64,000 nt of DNA, taken from JAGVGT01 sp963807225. GTDB taxonomy: Bacteria > Desulfobacterota > Desulfobulbia > Desulfobulbales > JAGXFP01. The notes beneath the pieces were generated by a model. That model saw nothing but the letters and a program-made list of their open reading frames with translations. It did no database searches and had not been told where the DNA came from. Shown piece by piece: positions 1-8,860 of the stretch (position 1 is the stretch's first letter; every line of letters begins with the position of its first letter). The DNA is taken from assembly GCA_963807225.1 (NCBI GenBank), contig CAWEAD010000007.1, forward strand, positions 404,941 through 468,940, given 5' to 3'. The translations under genes and the position numbers were made by a program.

Positions 1-836
1 TCCACCAGCAGAGCGTTCAGGGTCTGGCCCCGCTCTTCCTGGCCCCCGGCCATGCCGGAAGCGCCGCGATGGCCGCCCACCGCATCGATCTCGTCGATGA
101 AGATTATACAGGGCTTATTCTTCTTGGCCTCCTTGAAGAGTTCGCGGACCCGGGAAGCCCCTACCCCGACGAACATCTCAACGAAATCGGAGCCGCTGAT
201 CGAAAAGAACGGTACCCCGGCCTCGCCGGCCAGGGCTCGGGCCAGCAGGGTCTTGCCGGTGCCTGGCGGACCTTGGAAGAGGACGCCGCGGGGAATGATC
301 GCGCCCAGGCGGCTGTATTTTTTGGGATTCTGCAGAAAATCCACCACCTCCAGAAGCTCGGTTTTGGCTTCCGGAATACCGGTGACATCACGGAAGGTCA
401 CATGGCGGCTGGGGCGGATGAAGGAGGATTTGCCTTTGGCGAAACCGCTTTCCCCACCACCCCCATCCTGCTTCCGCATCATGGAGTACCAGGCCAGCAT
501 GATGATCAGCACCGGCACCGCCACCGACAACAGGTTCCAGAGCCGGGAGGAACCATCATTCTCGCCGTAGACCGCTACTTTTTTCTCCAGCAGCAGGGGC
601 ATCAGAGTCTGAATATCCGGGGCGTAGGTTTTCAGCTGCCGATCGTAGATGTCGTCCAGGAGGACTTCACTGCCGTGAAAATGTACCTCGGCCACCTCGC
701 CGTTCTCGAGGTTGGTAACGAATTCGTTGTAGGAAATTACCGGGCGACTTTGCTCCAGTTGCCAGAAGATAAAACCGGAACCGCCCAGCAGGGCGACCAG
801 GAAAAGGATATAGAGCATCCGAATAAAGGCTACCAT
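1..836 (-). CDS. ftsH: ATP-dependent zinc metalloprotease FtsH, N-terminal part (gene runs off the left edge)
   Basis: Membrane-anchored AAA+ protease that degrades misfolded membrane and regulatory proteins. About 278 residues are present: a first membrane helix (residues 7-25), a short periplasmic segment, a second helix (about 100-117), a Gly-rich linker, then the AAA domain with Walker A GPPGTGKT (189-196) and Walker B IIFIDEID. The rest of the AAA domain and the HExxH protease domain lie outside the window. The start is an ATG at 836 with a purine-rich GGGGAA just upstream. No tilS, hpt or folP is next to it on this side; the next gene upstream is a U32 peptidase on the same strand. Confidence 0.95.
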   Translation of the reverse strand, partial: MVAFIRMLYILFLVALLGGSGFIFWQLEQSRPVISYNEFVTNLENGEVAEVHFHGSEVLLDDIYDRQLKTYAPDIQTLMPLLLEKKVAVYGENDGSSRLWNLLSVAVPVLIIMLAWYSMMRKQDGGGGESGFAKGKSSFIRPSRHVTFRDVTGIPEAKTELLEVVDFLQNPKKYSRLGAIIPRGVLFQGPPGTGKTLLARALAGEAGVPFFSISGSDFVEMFVGVGASRVRELFKEAKKNKPCIIFIDEIDAVGGHRGASGMAGGQEERGQTLNALLV

Positions 837-1011
837 TATATTCCCCGGGTCGAAGACGATCCCTTGGTCGGTACTTCCGGCGGCAGACGCGGTATTGAGT
901 CAGTCACTATAAAAGTTCCGTGGGATCAGTTAAATTGAATTGGCTTGAATCTAACAAAGCCTTACCAGTACTGGAGAAATTGTCAAAACCTTTTTTTGGG
1001 GAACTCACTGA

Positions 1012-3183
1012 CTAGCTCAAGACATGACCGAAGTTGAACTCGTTGACGGTTCGTTTCGCCCCAACCGGCCGGGGCCGAAAAATCTCGCTCAACCCCCGGG
1101 GGTTGAGCCGCGACCCGCAAAGATCGATCACTCCATAGTCCAGGCCCAGGCCGGCCAGTTCCGGCAGCCGATGCAGCAGCGAGAAGGGTTCGCCCGGCAA
1201 GGCCAGGGTATAACCCCAGGCCTGACGCAACAGGAAATTCTCGCCGCGGGGACTGGTGAAAGGCTGGTTGTATTGGAGCGGCGGCCCGGTAAATCGCGAA
1301 GTGAACAATGCGGGATATCCGTAAACCGTCATGCCGGTGGCGGCCAAACCCGGATGGCCTAGAAAATTGACCAGATTGGCCCGATCGGTTTCAATGGCCG
1401 CCTGTCCGCCGACCAACCCCTGCTCCCGCCAGAATCGGGCCGCCAGGCTGTTCAGCATATTTAATCGATAGTCTCCGTACAACCGGCAATCGCGACCGGC
1501 GAAAAAGCCGAGCTGACCCAAATGGGCCACTTGCCAGTCCAGGAAGCCCTGCCCGATCAGGGTGTCGATCAGCCGCCGGTAGTCGACCAACCGTTCCTGA
1601 TCGATCAGGGGCGGTAGCGCCCAGACCAGGCGACGAACCGTCTGGGCCGGCAGTTTGGTCCGCCCGAAGAGGGCCAGGGATTCGGGGCTCAAAATCAGGA
1701 CGAAGCGGTCGATCGCAACCGGGAAAGTCTGGCGCAGAACCAGGGGTTCCTCGCTCATCACCCAGAGCGGCAGGGGAGTCCGCCGCCGTCCACCGGTCCG
1801 ACCCGCCGATTCCGGGCGTCGCCCACCCGTCTCGCCCTTGCCACCCTCGAAAAGGTTGGTGAGCAGCCGTCGGGCTCGGACAACCACCTTTTCGCCCCCG
1901 ACCCGGGCGGCAAACTTTTCCGGCTTGATCGTGACCCGGCTGCCCCGGCGACCGGCCAGATCGACCTGAAATAGCGTGTCACCGACCCGGGCCGTATCGG
2001 GTAAGGTCAGATGTACCGTGTCCCCGGCCCGAGCCTTGGTCACCTGATGCTTGCCGACTCTGAACTCTTTCAGGGAAAAGGCCTGCCGGTCGCCGCTTTC
2101 TTCTTGGTGCAGGCGCAAGCGGTCGCCCTGACTAACTTCTACCTGCAGGACCAGGGTTGCCTCCTTGCCGCGCACCGAGCGAATCTTGCCGAGGAATTTG
2201 CCGACATTACCGGAATAGCGAGGGTTCAGGGCGTCCTGGGGTCGAGGCCCGGGAAAATAACCGCGGCTCGGTTGCCGCCCCATGGCCTGATCCAACAGCG
2301 CCAGGGCTTCCCTGGCCGCGGCCGGCTCATCCGGCTGATCGAGGACCAGGCGATAGGCCTTGACTACATTCCCGACATAAGCGGCATTGCGCATCCGACC
2401 TTCGATTTTCAGGGAATCCACCCCGGCTCTTCGCAGGTCACCCAGCAACTCCAAGCCCTGCAGATCGTTCATCGAGAAGAAATACCCGGAGGCGCCGGGC
2501 TTCCTTCCCTTGCCCTGCCAGGTATAGCGGCGCCGGCAGGGCTGCACGCAACGTCCTCGCAAGCCGCTGCGGCCGCCCTGATAACTGCTGAACAGGCAAA
2601 GTCCAGAGTAGCTGAAACACATGGCCCCGTGCACAAAGACCTCCAGCTCCACCTTGGTTTCGGCCCGAATCGCGGCGATCTCGGCCAGGGTAAGTTCCCG
2701 GGGCAACACCACCCGGCTGAAACCCAACTCGGCCAATTTGACGACCGCCGGTACGTTATGAGCGGCCATCAACGTCGAGGCGTGCACTCGGAAGCGCGGA
2801 AAATGTTTTTTCAGCAGATAGAAGAGCCCCAGATCCTGAATGATCAGACCATCGGGTTCCAATGGTTCCAGGCGGCTCAGGCTTTCCACCGCCTGCAGCA
2901 ACTCCTCCTCCTTGACCAGGCTGTTCATGGCCAGAAAAACCTTGACCCGGTGACGGTGGCCATGATCGATCATGGCGGCCACCTCGGCCATGGTGAAATG
3001 GCGGGCCAACTCGCGGGCATTAAAGAAAGGAGCGCCGATATAGACGGCGTCGGCCCCGGCGGCCACCGCTGTTTCGAAGACCTCCAGAGTCCCGGCCGGG
3101 GCCAGCAGTTCCGGCTTCCGCCCGGTTGCGCCCGCGACCTTTGAGTTTGACTTTGGCTTTAGCGTTGATTTTTCAGTCATCAC
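1012..3183 (-). CDS. U32 family peptidase-like protein (RlhA/TrhP type)
   Basis: Member of the collagenase-like U32 family. In bacteria these are now mostly linked to prephenate-dependent hydroxylation of tRNA or 23S rRNA (TrhP, RlhA) rather than to proteolysis. The U32 domain covers about residues 22-310 and opens with ELLAPAGTLE. The family signature EVFVHGAMCFSYSGLC is followed by a Cys cluster (GRCVQPCRRRY) likely to hold an Fe-S centre. The long C-terminal half contains a beta-rich accessory region. At 723 residues it is in the range of the longer RlhA-like members. GTG (3183) and ATG (3180) are adjacent possible starts; neither has a strong ribosome site. Which RNA it modifies cannot be told from sequence alone. 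Confidence 0.9.
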   Translation of the reverse strand: MMTEKSTLKPKSNSKVAGATGRKPELLAPAGTLEVFETAVAAGADAVYIGAPFFNARELARHFTMAEVAAMIDHGHRHRVKVFLAMNSLVKEEELLQAVESLSRLEPLEPDGLIIQDLGLFYLLKKHFPRFRVHASTLMAAHNVPAVVKLAELGFSRVVLPRELTLAEIAAIRAETKVELEVFVHGAMCFSYSGLCLFSSYQGGRSGLRGRCVQPCRRRYTWQGKGRKPGASGYFFSMNDLQGLELLGDLRRAGVDSLKIEGRMRNAAYVGNVVKAYRLVLDQPDEPAAAREALALLDQAMGRQPSRGYFPGPRPQDALNPRYSGNVGKFLGKIRSVRGKEATLVLQVEVSQGDRLRLHQEESGDRQAFSLKEFRVGKHQVTKARAGDTVHLTLPDTARVGDTLFQVDLAGRRGSRVTIKPEKFAARVGGEKVVVRARRLLTNLFEGGKGETGGRRPESAGRTGGRRRTPLPLWVMSEEPLVLRQTFPVAIDRFVLILSPESLALFGRTKLPAQTVRRLVWALPPLIDQERLVDYRRLIDTLIGQGFLDWQVAHLGQLGFFAGRDCRLYGDYRLNMLNSLAARFWREQGLVGGQAAIETDRANLVNFLGHPGLAATGMTVYGYPALFTSRFTGPPLQYNQPFTSPRGENFLLRQAWGYTLALPGEPFSLLHRLPELAGLGLDYGVIDLCGSRLNPRGLSEIFRPRPVGAKRTVNEFNFGHVLS

Positions 3184-3308
3184 TTAATATAGCTGACCGG
3201 ACCGCCGCTGATAAGACAAAAGATAGGAGAGCCGAGGAAATCGGGGCAAAGCCCGGCTGAATCTTTCAACCTGCTCCGCCGAAGACGGCCAAACCCTCCG
3301 GCCGCCTC

Positions 3309-3998
3309 TCAGCGCCGCCGCCGCAGAAAGCTGTTTTCGGCGAAGAGCCAGATCAGAATCATGCCGGAAGAGAATCCGCCGACATGGGCCCAAAAGGCCA
3401 CCCCGCCGTTGGCCCCGCCGGCGTCGGCCGTGAATTGGAAATAACCCAGCAGCATCTGCAGGAGGAACCAGAATCCCAGGAATATATAGGCCGGTACTTC
3501 GATCAGATAAAAGATGATGATGATCGGCAGCAGGGTCAGAATCCGGGCTCGGGGGTAAAGCACGAAATAGGCGCCCAGAACCCCGGCTATGGCGCCGCTG
3601 GCCCCCACCAGCGGCAGGGTGGAAGTGGAGGCGGCCAGCGCCTGGGAGAACACCGAGATTGTTCCGCAGAGCAGATAGAAGACCAGATAACGCAGGTGCC
3701 CCATGCTGTCTTCGACGTTGTCTCCGAAGATCCACAACATCCACATGTTGCCGAAGAGGTGCAGAAAACCGCCGTGCAGAAACATCGAGGCATAGACCGG
3801 TACCAGCGCGGTCAGCATGCCACCGGCCTCAAGTTGGGCGGCGAACCGGGACGGCACGAAGCCATAGTACTGGATAAAGCGATCAAGGCCGGCGCCCAGC
3901 TGCAGTTCATACCCGAAACAGATCACGTTGACTACGATCAACCAGACGTTGACCGTCGGAAAGTGGCGGGCCGGGATATTATCCTTCAAGGGAAACAT
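3309..3998 (-). CDS. Rhomboid family intramembrane serine protease
   Basis: Integral membrane protease that cuts transmembrane substrates within the bilayer. The protein has 229 residues and about six membrane helices. The catalytic Ser is in GASGAIAG (Ser134) and the catalytic His in AFWAHVGG (His205). The conserved HGGFLHLFGNM stretch in the second helix region is at 74-84. A hydrophilic loop between helices 1 and 2 (about 35-65) matches the family. The gene sits alone between the U32 gene and the histidine kinase gene, all on the minus strand. Its substrate is unknown. Confidence 0.92.
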   Translation of the reverse strand: MFPLKDNIPARHFPTVNVWLIVVNVICFGYELQLGAGLDRFIQYYGFVPSRFAAQLEAGGMLTALVPVYASMFLHGGFLHLFGNMWMLWIFGDNVEDSMGHLRYLVFYLLCGTISVFSQALAASTSTLPLVGASGAIAGVLGAYFVLYPRARILTLLPIIIIFYLIEVPAYIFLGFWFLLQMLLGYFQFTADAGGANGGVAFWAHVGGFSSGMILIWLFAENSFLRRRR

Positions 3999-4041
3999 GG
4001 TGAGATCTGCCGGGAGATGCCGGTTTCAGGGGCTTGGCGGC

Positions 4042-5409
4042 TCAATGCCCTTGCGCGACCGGATAAGAAGGCAGGATGAAGTAAAAATTATTTCCGCCCT
4101 CCACCAACTCGCAGCCAACCCGTCCACCATGGATCTCCACCACCTGCTTGATGAAAGAAAGGCCGTGTCCGGTGCCCGGGAAACGGGCCGAATTGCTGCC
4201 CCGATAACCATCTTCAAAGATTTTTTCCAGTTCGTCCGGCGGCAGGTGGGATCCGGTATTGAATACATTAAACTTGATACCGTCCTTGCCGGGCCCGAAA
4301 TAGTCTCGCATAAACTGCCGTCCGTAGGCCATGAATTTGCGGGGCCGCCCGTCGGACCAGGTCACCTCTTCGGTATATTTGACCACATTGGAAAATAGAT
4401 TGGCATAAACCTGGGCCAAGAGGCCGATATCGACAATCAGCGGAATTTCCTCGCCCATATCCGGCGGGTAATCCACTTCGATTCCATAAAGCTCCAGACG
4501 GCTCAGGTAATTGTCGAGCTGGGGCTTGATGATCTCGTTTTCCACCTTGCAAGGCCGAGCCCGCAGCACCAGATGCCCTTCGCGAAAATGATCGCGCCGA
4601 AAGAGGCTTTCCAGGAACAACGAGGTGGTGGCATGATGATCCAGCAGCTGCCGGTGGTTGCTCTCCATCTCGCCCTGGATGGCCTGCAGCCTTTCCCTGA
4701 CCGCCGTCGGCACCACCCGGTTGTCCGGGCTCTCCAGTTCCAGGCGCAGCTCGTTCAGCTCGGCAATCGACTGGCGCAACTGGTTGAAGAGATGCCGAAA
4801 GTACATGTTTGGGATGATGACATTGTGCTCGATGTCCATCACCAGATTGTTGATGAACTCCAGGTGCCTGATATTCTGCTGCATCAGGCGCCGGTTATGA
4901 AGGTTATAAGCGATCCGGTTGGTATATTTGCCGAAGAAGAAGCGATCCGACTCGGACAACTGCCGACCCGGGTAAATTTCCAACAACCCCAGACAGCGGT
5001 TCTGCAGGGCCATGGCCGGGGCGTCTTCTGAACGGAAGTGGCGCCGGCAAATGGGCACGATGTGGCAATCTTCGTGATCGAAAGGTTCCGAGGTCAGGGT
5101 CAAATACGCCGGGGCCGGCTCAGGCTCGACTCGGAATCCCTGGGCGGAATCGCAAACCAGCTCCATGACATCGCTGACTATATCAACCAGATAGAGGCGG
5201 ACATTCAACCCCAAAAAAATCCGGGGCACGGAGACGCAGATCCGGTAAAAATCCGGCAGGGAATCAAATTCCTGGGCCAGATCGAAAAAGGTCTTGAGAA
5301 TGTCGTTCTGGTCGCGGGAAAAATGATATTCAATGTAATTGGCCCGCTTCTGCCTTACCCGCCTGGCGATATACTCTAGGTCAGTAGAGTTTTCTTCCTG
5401 CTCACCCAT
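4042..5409 (-). CDS. GAF-domain sensor histidine kinase
   Basis: Probable soluble signalling kinase of 455 residues. The N-terminal part (about 30-190) looks like a GAF sensor domain. A helical region follows with a possible phosphoacceptor His in MDIEHNVIIPN. The C-terminal HATPase domain has the N box (NLFSNVVKY), a G1-like FNVFNTG and the G2 box GTGHGLSFIK. No membrane helix and no receiver domain are seen, and no response regulator gene is adjacent, so the partner is elsewhere. The H box is divergent, so the phosphorylation site is an inference. The start ATG at 5409 follows a gap of about 200 bp carrying two inverted-repeat elements. Confidence 0.8.
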   Translation of the reverse strand: MGEQEENSTDLEYIARRVRQKRANYIEYHFSRDQNDILKTFFDLAQEFDSLPDFYRICVSVPRIFLGLNVRLYLVDIVSDVMELVCDSAQGFRVEPEPAPAYLTLTSEPFDHEDCHIVPICRRHFRSEDAPAMALQNRCLGLLEIYPGRQLSESDRFFFGKYTNRIAYNLHNRRLMQQNIRHLEFINNLVMDIEHNVIIPNMYFRHLFNQLRQSIAELNELRLELESPDNRVVPTAVRERLQAIQGEMESNHRQLLDHHATTSLFLESLFRRDHFREGHLVLRARPCKVENEIIKPQLDNYLSRLELYGIEVDYPPDMGEEIPLIVDIGLLAQVYANLFSNVVKYTEEVTWSDGRPRKFMAYGRQFMRDYFGPGKDGIKFNVFNTGSHLPPDELEKIFEDGYRGSNSARFPGTGHGLSFIKQVVEIHGGRVGCELVEGGNNFYFILPSYPVAQGH

Positions 5410-5483
5410 GGTCGGCCCTACCGGGAAAAGATTTAAGCCGCAAGGAATGATGCCCTCGAAAAAAGCCTTTTAAAACCACGGAG

Positions 5484-5501
5484 AACCCAGAGTTCACAGA
5501 G
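5484..5501 (-). repeat. Dispersed intergenic repeat, copy 1
   Basis: The minus strand reads CTCTGTGAACTCTGGGTT, the same 18 bases as at 38969-38986. It lies just upstream of the GAF kinase gene. Confidence 0.5.
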
Positions 5502-5530
5502 AAATGTTCTTTAAATATGTACCAAGCAAT

Positions 5531-5565
5531 TCTGAGTTCACCTTGTCCTCAGTGATGAACTCAGA
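5531..5565. repeat. Perfect 10-bp inverted repeat between pyrR and the histidine kinase gene
   Basis: Arms TCTGAGTTCA (5531-5540) and TGAACTCAGA (5556-5565) are exact complements around a 15-nt loop. On the plus strand the second arm is followed by TTTTA, but both flanking genes are on the minus strand. It could fold in the pyrR-to-kinase mRNA or act as a DNA site. Confidence 0.5.
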
Positions 5566-5610
5566 TTTTACCATCAAGGGATGCCGACTATTAAAAAGTT
5601 TCCGACGGAA

Positions 5611-6156
5611 CTAAAAAGACTCCAGCACTACTTGGTCGACGCCTTCCTTTTCGCGCAGGAGGACATCGATCCGCTCATTACCCTCCACTTTGACGTGAAG
5701 ACCGACGAAATCCGGTTGAATCGGCAGTTCGCGACCACCCCGGTCGATGAGCACCGCCAGCTGAATGGAACGGGGCCGACCGAAATCCATGATGGCATCG
5801 AGAGCCGCCCGGATGGTCCGGCCGGTGAAGAGCACATCGTCAACCAGAATCATGGTACAACATTCCACCGGAAAGTTGAGATCGGTTTTCTTGACTACCG
5901 GGCTCTGGGTCGCCAGGCTCCAGTCATCCCGATAGAGGGTGATGTCCAGGCTGCCCAGCGGCATCTTGACCTTCTCCTTTTCCCTGATCAAAGCCCCGAT
6001 CCGCTCGGCCAGAAAGACGCCGCCGGTATGAATTCCGACGATAACCAGGTTGTCCAGGTTACGGTTGCGCTCGACAATCTGGATGGCCATCCGGGACAGG
6101 GTCCGGTCTATGTCCTCCGCCTTCATGATCTGTTTCTTTTTGCCCTTCGCGCTCAT
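5611..6156 (-). CDS. pyrR: PyrR family bifunctional regulator / uracil phosphoribosyltransferase
   Basis: Phosphoribosyltransferase-fold protein of 181 residues. PyrR proteins bind uridine nucleotides and, in many bacteria, regulate pyrimidine genes by RNA attenuation, with weak uracil phosphoribosyltransferase activity. The PRPP loop is MILVDDVLFTGRT. The PyrR hallmark RGGRELPIQPDFVG is near the C terminus and separates it from Hpt. The start is set at the ATG at 6156 because GAGGAGAAT lies just upstream; a longer frame would overlap purN. It follows purN by only a few bases, in a purH-purN-pyrR cluster. No PyrR-type attenuator could be identified, so an RNA-binding role is inferred from family only. 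Confidence 0.9.
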   Translation of the reverse strand: MSAKGKKKQIMKAEDIDRTLSRMAIQIVERNRNLDNLVIVGIHTGGVFLAERIGALIREKEKVKMPLGSLDITLYRDDWSLATQSPVVKKTDLNFPVECCTMILVDDVLFTGRTIRAALDAIMDFGRPRSIQLAVLIDRGGRELPIQPDFVGLHVKVEGNERIDVLLREKEGVDQVVLESF

Positions 6157-6163
6157 ATTCTCC

Positions 6164-6742
6164 TCATTTATTCCAGAAATAATCGAGACCCTTTTCGCAA
6201 ACCAGGGTGATGGCTTCGGGATAGGCTTCGCATTCGGCCGTGAAAACCCGGGCGGCAATATCATCCGGGGTGTCCTCGACCGCCACCGGTACACACTTCT
6301 GAACCACGATCGGACCCTCGTCATAGATCTCGTTGGCGAAATGTACCGTGCAACCGCTGACCTTGACCCCCCTGGCCTTGACGGCCCGGTGCACTCGCAT
6401 CCCGTAATAACCGGGACCGCAAAACGAGGGAATCAGCGAGGGATGGATATTGAGCACCGCCCGGGCCAGACGGGTTGGTGGCCGGTAGAGCTTCAGGTAA
6501 CCGGCCAACAGGACCAGATCGACCTGGAAGTCAGCCAGGATCCGGTTAGTGGCTTCGCTGTCGGGGGCGTGAAAGGCGGGATAGCCGTAATTTGCGGCCT
6601 TTTCCAACCCCAGGGCCTCGGCCACGTTGGCGATCACCACTTCAATGGAGCCCGGCATGGTGCCGGCCTTCAGGTGCTGGTGAAAGTTATCCAGGGTCCG
6701 GCCGCTGCCCGAGAGAAGAACCGCCATTTTCATGCTGGTCAC
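6164..6742 (-). CDS. purN: Phosphoribosylglycinamide formyltransferase (GART)
   Basis: Transfers a formyl group from 10-formyl-tetrahydrofolate to GAR in the third step of purine synthesis. The 192-residue protein opens with AVLLSGSGRTLDN and has the formyltransferase signature NIHPSLIPSF followed by GCTVHFANEIYDEGPIV, which supplies the catalytic Asn/His/Asp set. Length is normal for PurN. GTG at 6742 directly follows the purH stop codon; ATG at 6733 is an alternative. Tight packing with purH and pyrR indicates one transcript. Confidence 0.95.
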   Translation of the reverse strand: MTSMKMAVLLSGSGRTLDNFHQHLKAGTMPGSIEVVIANVAEALGLEKAANYGYPAFHAPDSEATNRILADFQVDLVLLAGYLKLYRPPTRLARAVLNIHPSLIPSFCGPGYYGMRVHRAVKARGVKVSGCTVHFANEIYDEGPIVVQKCVPVAVEDTPDDIAARVFTAECEAYPEAITLVCEKGLDYFWNK

Positions 6743-7357
6743 CTAGTTCAGTTCGGGATGATTGTCGACGTCGATCTTTTCCAACCAGGCCGAGATGGCC
6801 GTATCGTAGCGGCTGGTCAGGGCGAAGACCTTGCGGGCCAGGCGGAACCTGGTCCGCAGGGTGGTGTTGCCGGTGGCCCGTATCTCGGCGATGACCTGGG
6901 GATAGTCGGTCGGATCGACCAGGACAGTGACGTCCCGATAATTCTTGGCGGCGGCCCGCAGCATGGTGGGGCCACCGATGTCGATGTTTTCGATAGCATC
7001 GGCCAGGGTGCAGTCCGACTTAGCCACAGTCTTCTCGAAGGCGTAGAGGTTGACGGCGATCAGATCGATGGGCTTGAGCCCATGTTGAGCCATCTGGCTC
7101 AGGTGATCGGGATTGGTCTTCTGAGCCAGGATACCACCATGGACCATGGGGTGCAGGGTTTTGACCCGGCCGTCCAGCATTTCCGGGAAGCCGGTGAACT
7201 CGGAGACATCCATGACCTTGATCCCGCTTTCCCTCATCTTTTTGGCGGTGCCGCCAGTCGACAGGATCTCCACCCCCAGCTCTTGCAGGTTTCTGGCAAA
7301 ATCCTCGATGCCAGATTTATCGGTCAGACTGATCAACGCCCTTTCAATTTTCCTCAT
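6743..7357 (-). CDS. purH: Stand-alone IMP cyclohydrolase (PurH N-terminal domain only)
   Basis: Closes the ring of FAICAR to give IMP, the last step of purine synthesis. The 204 residues match only the N-terminal MGS-like cyclohydrolase half of PurH: ALISLTDKSGIEDFA, STGGTAKKMRESG, GRVKTLHPMVHGGIL and NIDIGGPTMLRAAAKN. Ordinary PurH is about 510-530 residues and carries an AICAR formyltransferase domain. Here a TAG ends the protein at the domain boundary and purN starts straight away, with no trace of the second domain on either side. The transformylase must be encoded elsewhere, as a separate PurH C-terminal domain or a PurP-like enzyme. Confidence 0.92.
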   Translation of the reverse strand: MRKIERALISLTDKSGIEDFARNLQELGVEILSTGGTAKKMRESGIKVMDVSEFTGFPEMLDGRVKTLHPMVHGGILAQKTNPDHLSQMAQHGLKPIDLIAVNLYAFEKTVAKSDCTLADAIENIDIGGPTMLRAAAKNYRDVTVLVDPTDYPQVIAEIRATGNTTLRTRFRLARKVFALTSRYDTAISAWLEKIDVDNHPELN

Positions 7358-7442
7358 TCCGCCTCTCCTTAAAAGTTATCGTTCCGGCCGGGTGATCGGC
7401 GTCACCGCCGGCAGCACCTCGGACCAGCATCCGGCTCGCAAA

Positions 7443-7853
7443 CTATTCCTCCTGGTCGCCCCTGATAAAACGCCGGATCAGCCGCCGGTCCCGTTTGCCG
7501 GGTCGCCCGGCTGCGAACAGTCCGGTTTCGCCGCCCTGCAGGCGGCGCTCAAGGCGGACAGCCTCCCGGATCCGGAGGCTGTCCTCGGTTTCTTCATAGA
7601 GCGTCCGAGCCAGGGAGGCCGGTCCCCGACGTTGGGCCAGGCCTATAACCCTTACCTGGAAAGTCTCCCGCCCCCGGGTGATGCTCAGCTCTTCACCGAG
7701 GCTCAGCAACCGGGAGGGCTTAACCCGCTGCCCTTTCACATGCACCAGACCGCCGGCCACGGCCTGGGCGGCCTGGGAGCGGGTCTTGAAAAACCTGGCC
7801 GCCCAGAGCCATTTATCGATTCTGACCTTCTCCTCGCCGCGATCATCGGCCAT
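7443..7853 (-). CDS. hslR: S4-domain RNA-binding protein, Hsp15 (HslR) type
   Basis: Small basic protein of 136 residues with an N-terminal S4 domain (VRIDKWLWAARFFKTRSQAAQAV, then GLVHVKGQRVKPS). It is Arg-rich at the C terminus, as in Hsp15, which rescues stalled 50S subunits carrying peptidyl-tRNA. It is divergent from folE2 across an intergenic space of about 140 bp. It lies upstream of purH on the same strand with an 85-bp gap, so co-transcription is possible but not certain. Confidence 0.9.
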   Translation of the reverse strand: MADDRGEEKVRIDKWLWAARFFKTRSQAAQAVAGGLVHVKGQRVKPSRLLSLGEELSITRGRETFQVRVIGLAQRRGPASLARTLYEETEDSLRIREAVRLERRLQGGETGLFAAGRPGKRDRRLIRRFIRGDQEE

Positions 7854-7994
7854 GGCGGTTCCACAGCAGGTTCGACCAAGTGTATTCCATTACCATATTT
7901 GCCCATTTTCTTCCAGCAAAGGATGGCTGTCCCGGTCCAGTTCACCTCCCGGCGACTCTGGACAGGCAGGTCAAAACGGAGTAGATTGCCGGGC

Positions 7995-8732
7995 ATGAAA
8001 CTGAAAAGCGTCGGCATCGAGGATATCAGGTATCCGGTGAAGATTCGCCAGAGGATCGGCGGCCATCAAAATACGGTGGCCACCATCGCCCTGCGGGTCA
8101 ACATGCCCAGCTCCCACCGGGAAACCTGCATCTCCGCCTTTATCCGTATCCTGAACAAGTACCAGGATGATCTGAGCGTAACCATCTTCCCCGACCTGCT
8201 GCGGGAGGTCAAGGAAGAACTGCAGGCCGCCTCGGCCCGAATGGAGATGACCTTCCCCTACTTCATCGAAAAGCGCGCCCCGGTTACCGGTACCAGAAGC
8301 CTGATGGAATACCGCTGCCGCTTCACCGGCACCATCGACCCGACCAGGGATCTGGTCATCTCGGTCTGGGTGCCAGTCACCACCCTTTGCCCCTGCTCCA
8401 AGGAGATCAGCGCCTTCGGGGCGCACAACCAGCGGGCCGAGGTCAACCTTAATGTCCGCTACCACCGCTTCATCTGGATGGAAGAGCTGATCACCATGGT
8501 CGAGCAGACCGCCTCCAGCGAGGTTTTTGCCCTGCTGAAGCGGCCCGATGAAAAATTCGTCACTGAGAAAGCCTACGATAATCCGATGTTCGTGGAAGAC
8601 GTGGTGCGTCGCGTGGCCGAACAGGCCCTGGCCCATCCGGACATCGCCTGGTTCTCGGCCGGAGTGGAGAGTTTCGAGTCGATTCACAAACACAGTGCCT
8701 ACGCCTACCTGGACAGTAACGTGATCCGCTGA
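7995..8732 (+). CDS. folE2: GTP cyclohydrolase I type 2 (FolE2)
   Basis: Converts GTP to 7,8-dihydroneopterin triphosphate, the entry to folate and queuosine synthesis, using a metal other than strictly zinc. The protein of about 245 residues carries SVGIEDIRYPV, the substrate and metal region EMTFPYFIEKRAPVTG, the metal-ligand Cys in LCPCSKEIS and the C-terminal GVESFESIHKHSAYA. All are FolE2 hallmarks. The start is uncertain: ATG at 7995 has only a distant GGAG, and an in-frame ATG at 7923 would add 24 residues. The usual FolE2 N-terminal DVQ motif is not clear in either version. The gene faces away from hslR and appears monocistronic. Confidence 0.92.
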   Translation: MKLKSVGIEDIRYPVKIRQRIGGHQNTVATIALRVNMPSSHRETCISAFIRILNKYQDDLSVTIFPDLLREVKEELQAASARMEMTFPYFIEKRAPVTGTRSLMEYRCRFTGTIDPTRDLVISVWVPVTTLCPCSKEISAFGAHNQRAEVNLNVRYHRFIWMEELITMVEQTASSEVFALLKRPDEKFVTEKAYDNPMFVEDVVRRVAEQALAHPDIAWFSAGVESFESIHKHSAYAYLDSNVIR

Positions 8733-8796
8733 TCCTTATTTTTCCCTTACGCACCCCACATCTCTGAGCTAGAATTCACCTATTAGTCGTTAAGAC

Positions 8797-8825
8797 TTGC
8801 CAAACAGCCGCGCATGCCTTACTAT
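8797..8825 (+). promoter_or_regulatory. Sigma-70-like promoter for the small cytochrome gene
   Basis: TTGCCA (8797-8802) and TACTAT (8820-8825) are separated by exactly 17 bases. They sit about 35 bp upstream of the cytochrome start, in the space after folE2. Assigned by consensus and spacing only. Confidence 0.5.
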
Positions 8826-8860
8826 CGGTAGGATCATTAATTCAACCGGAGGGTACTGCT

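Noticed and set aside
69..938. Long plus-strand open frames opposite ftsH
   Set aside because: They mirror the antisense of the ftsH coding region; the translation has no domain pattern and the minus strand encodes clear AAA+ motifs.
2011..3144. 377-codon plus-strand frame opposite the U32 gene
   Set aside because: Antisense shadow in GC-rich coding DNA; the opposite strand has the U32 signature.
7146..7994. Upstream in-frame extension of folE2
   Set aside because: It overlaps purH and hslR on the other strand and shows no FolE2 similarity; only the part from about 7923 or 7995 is credible.
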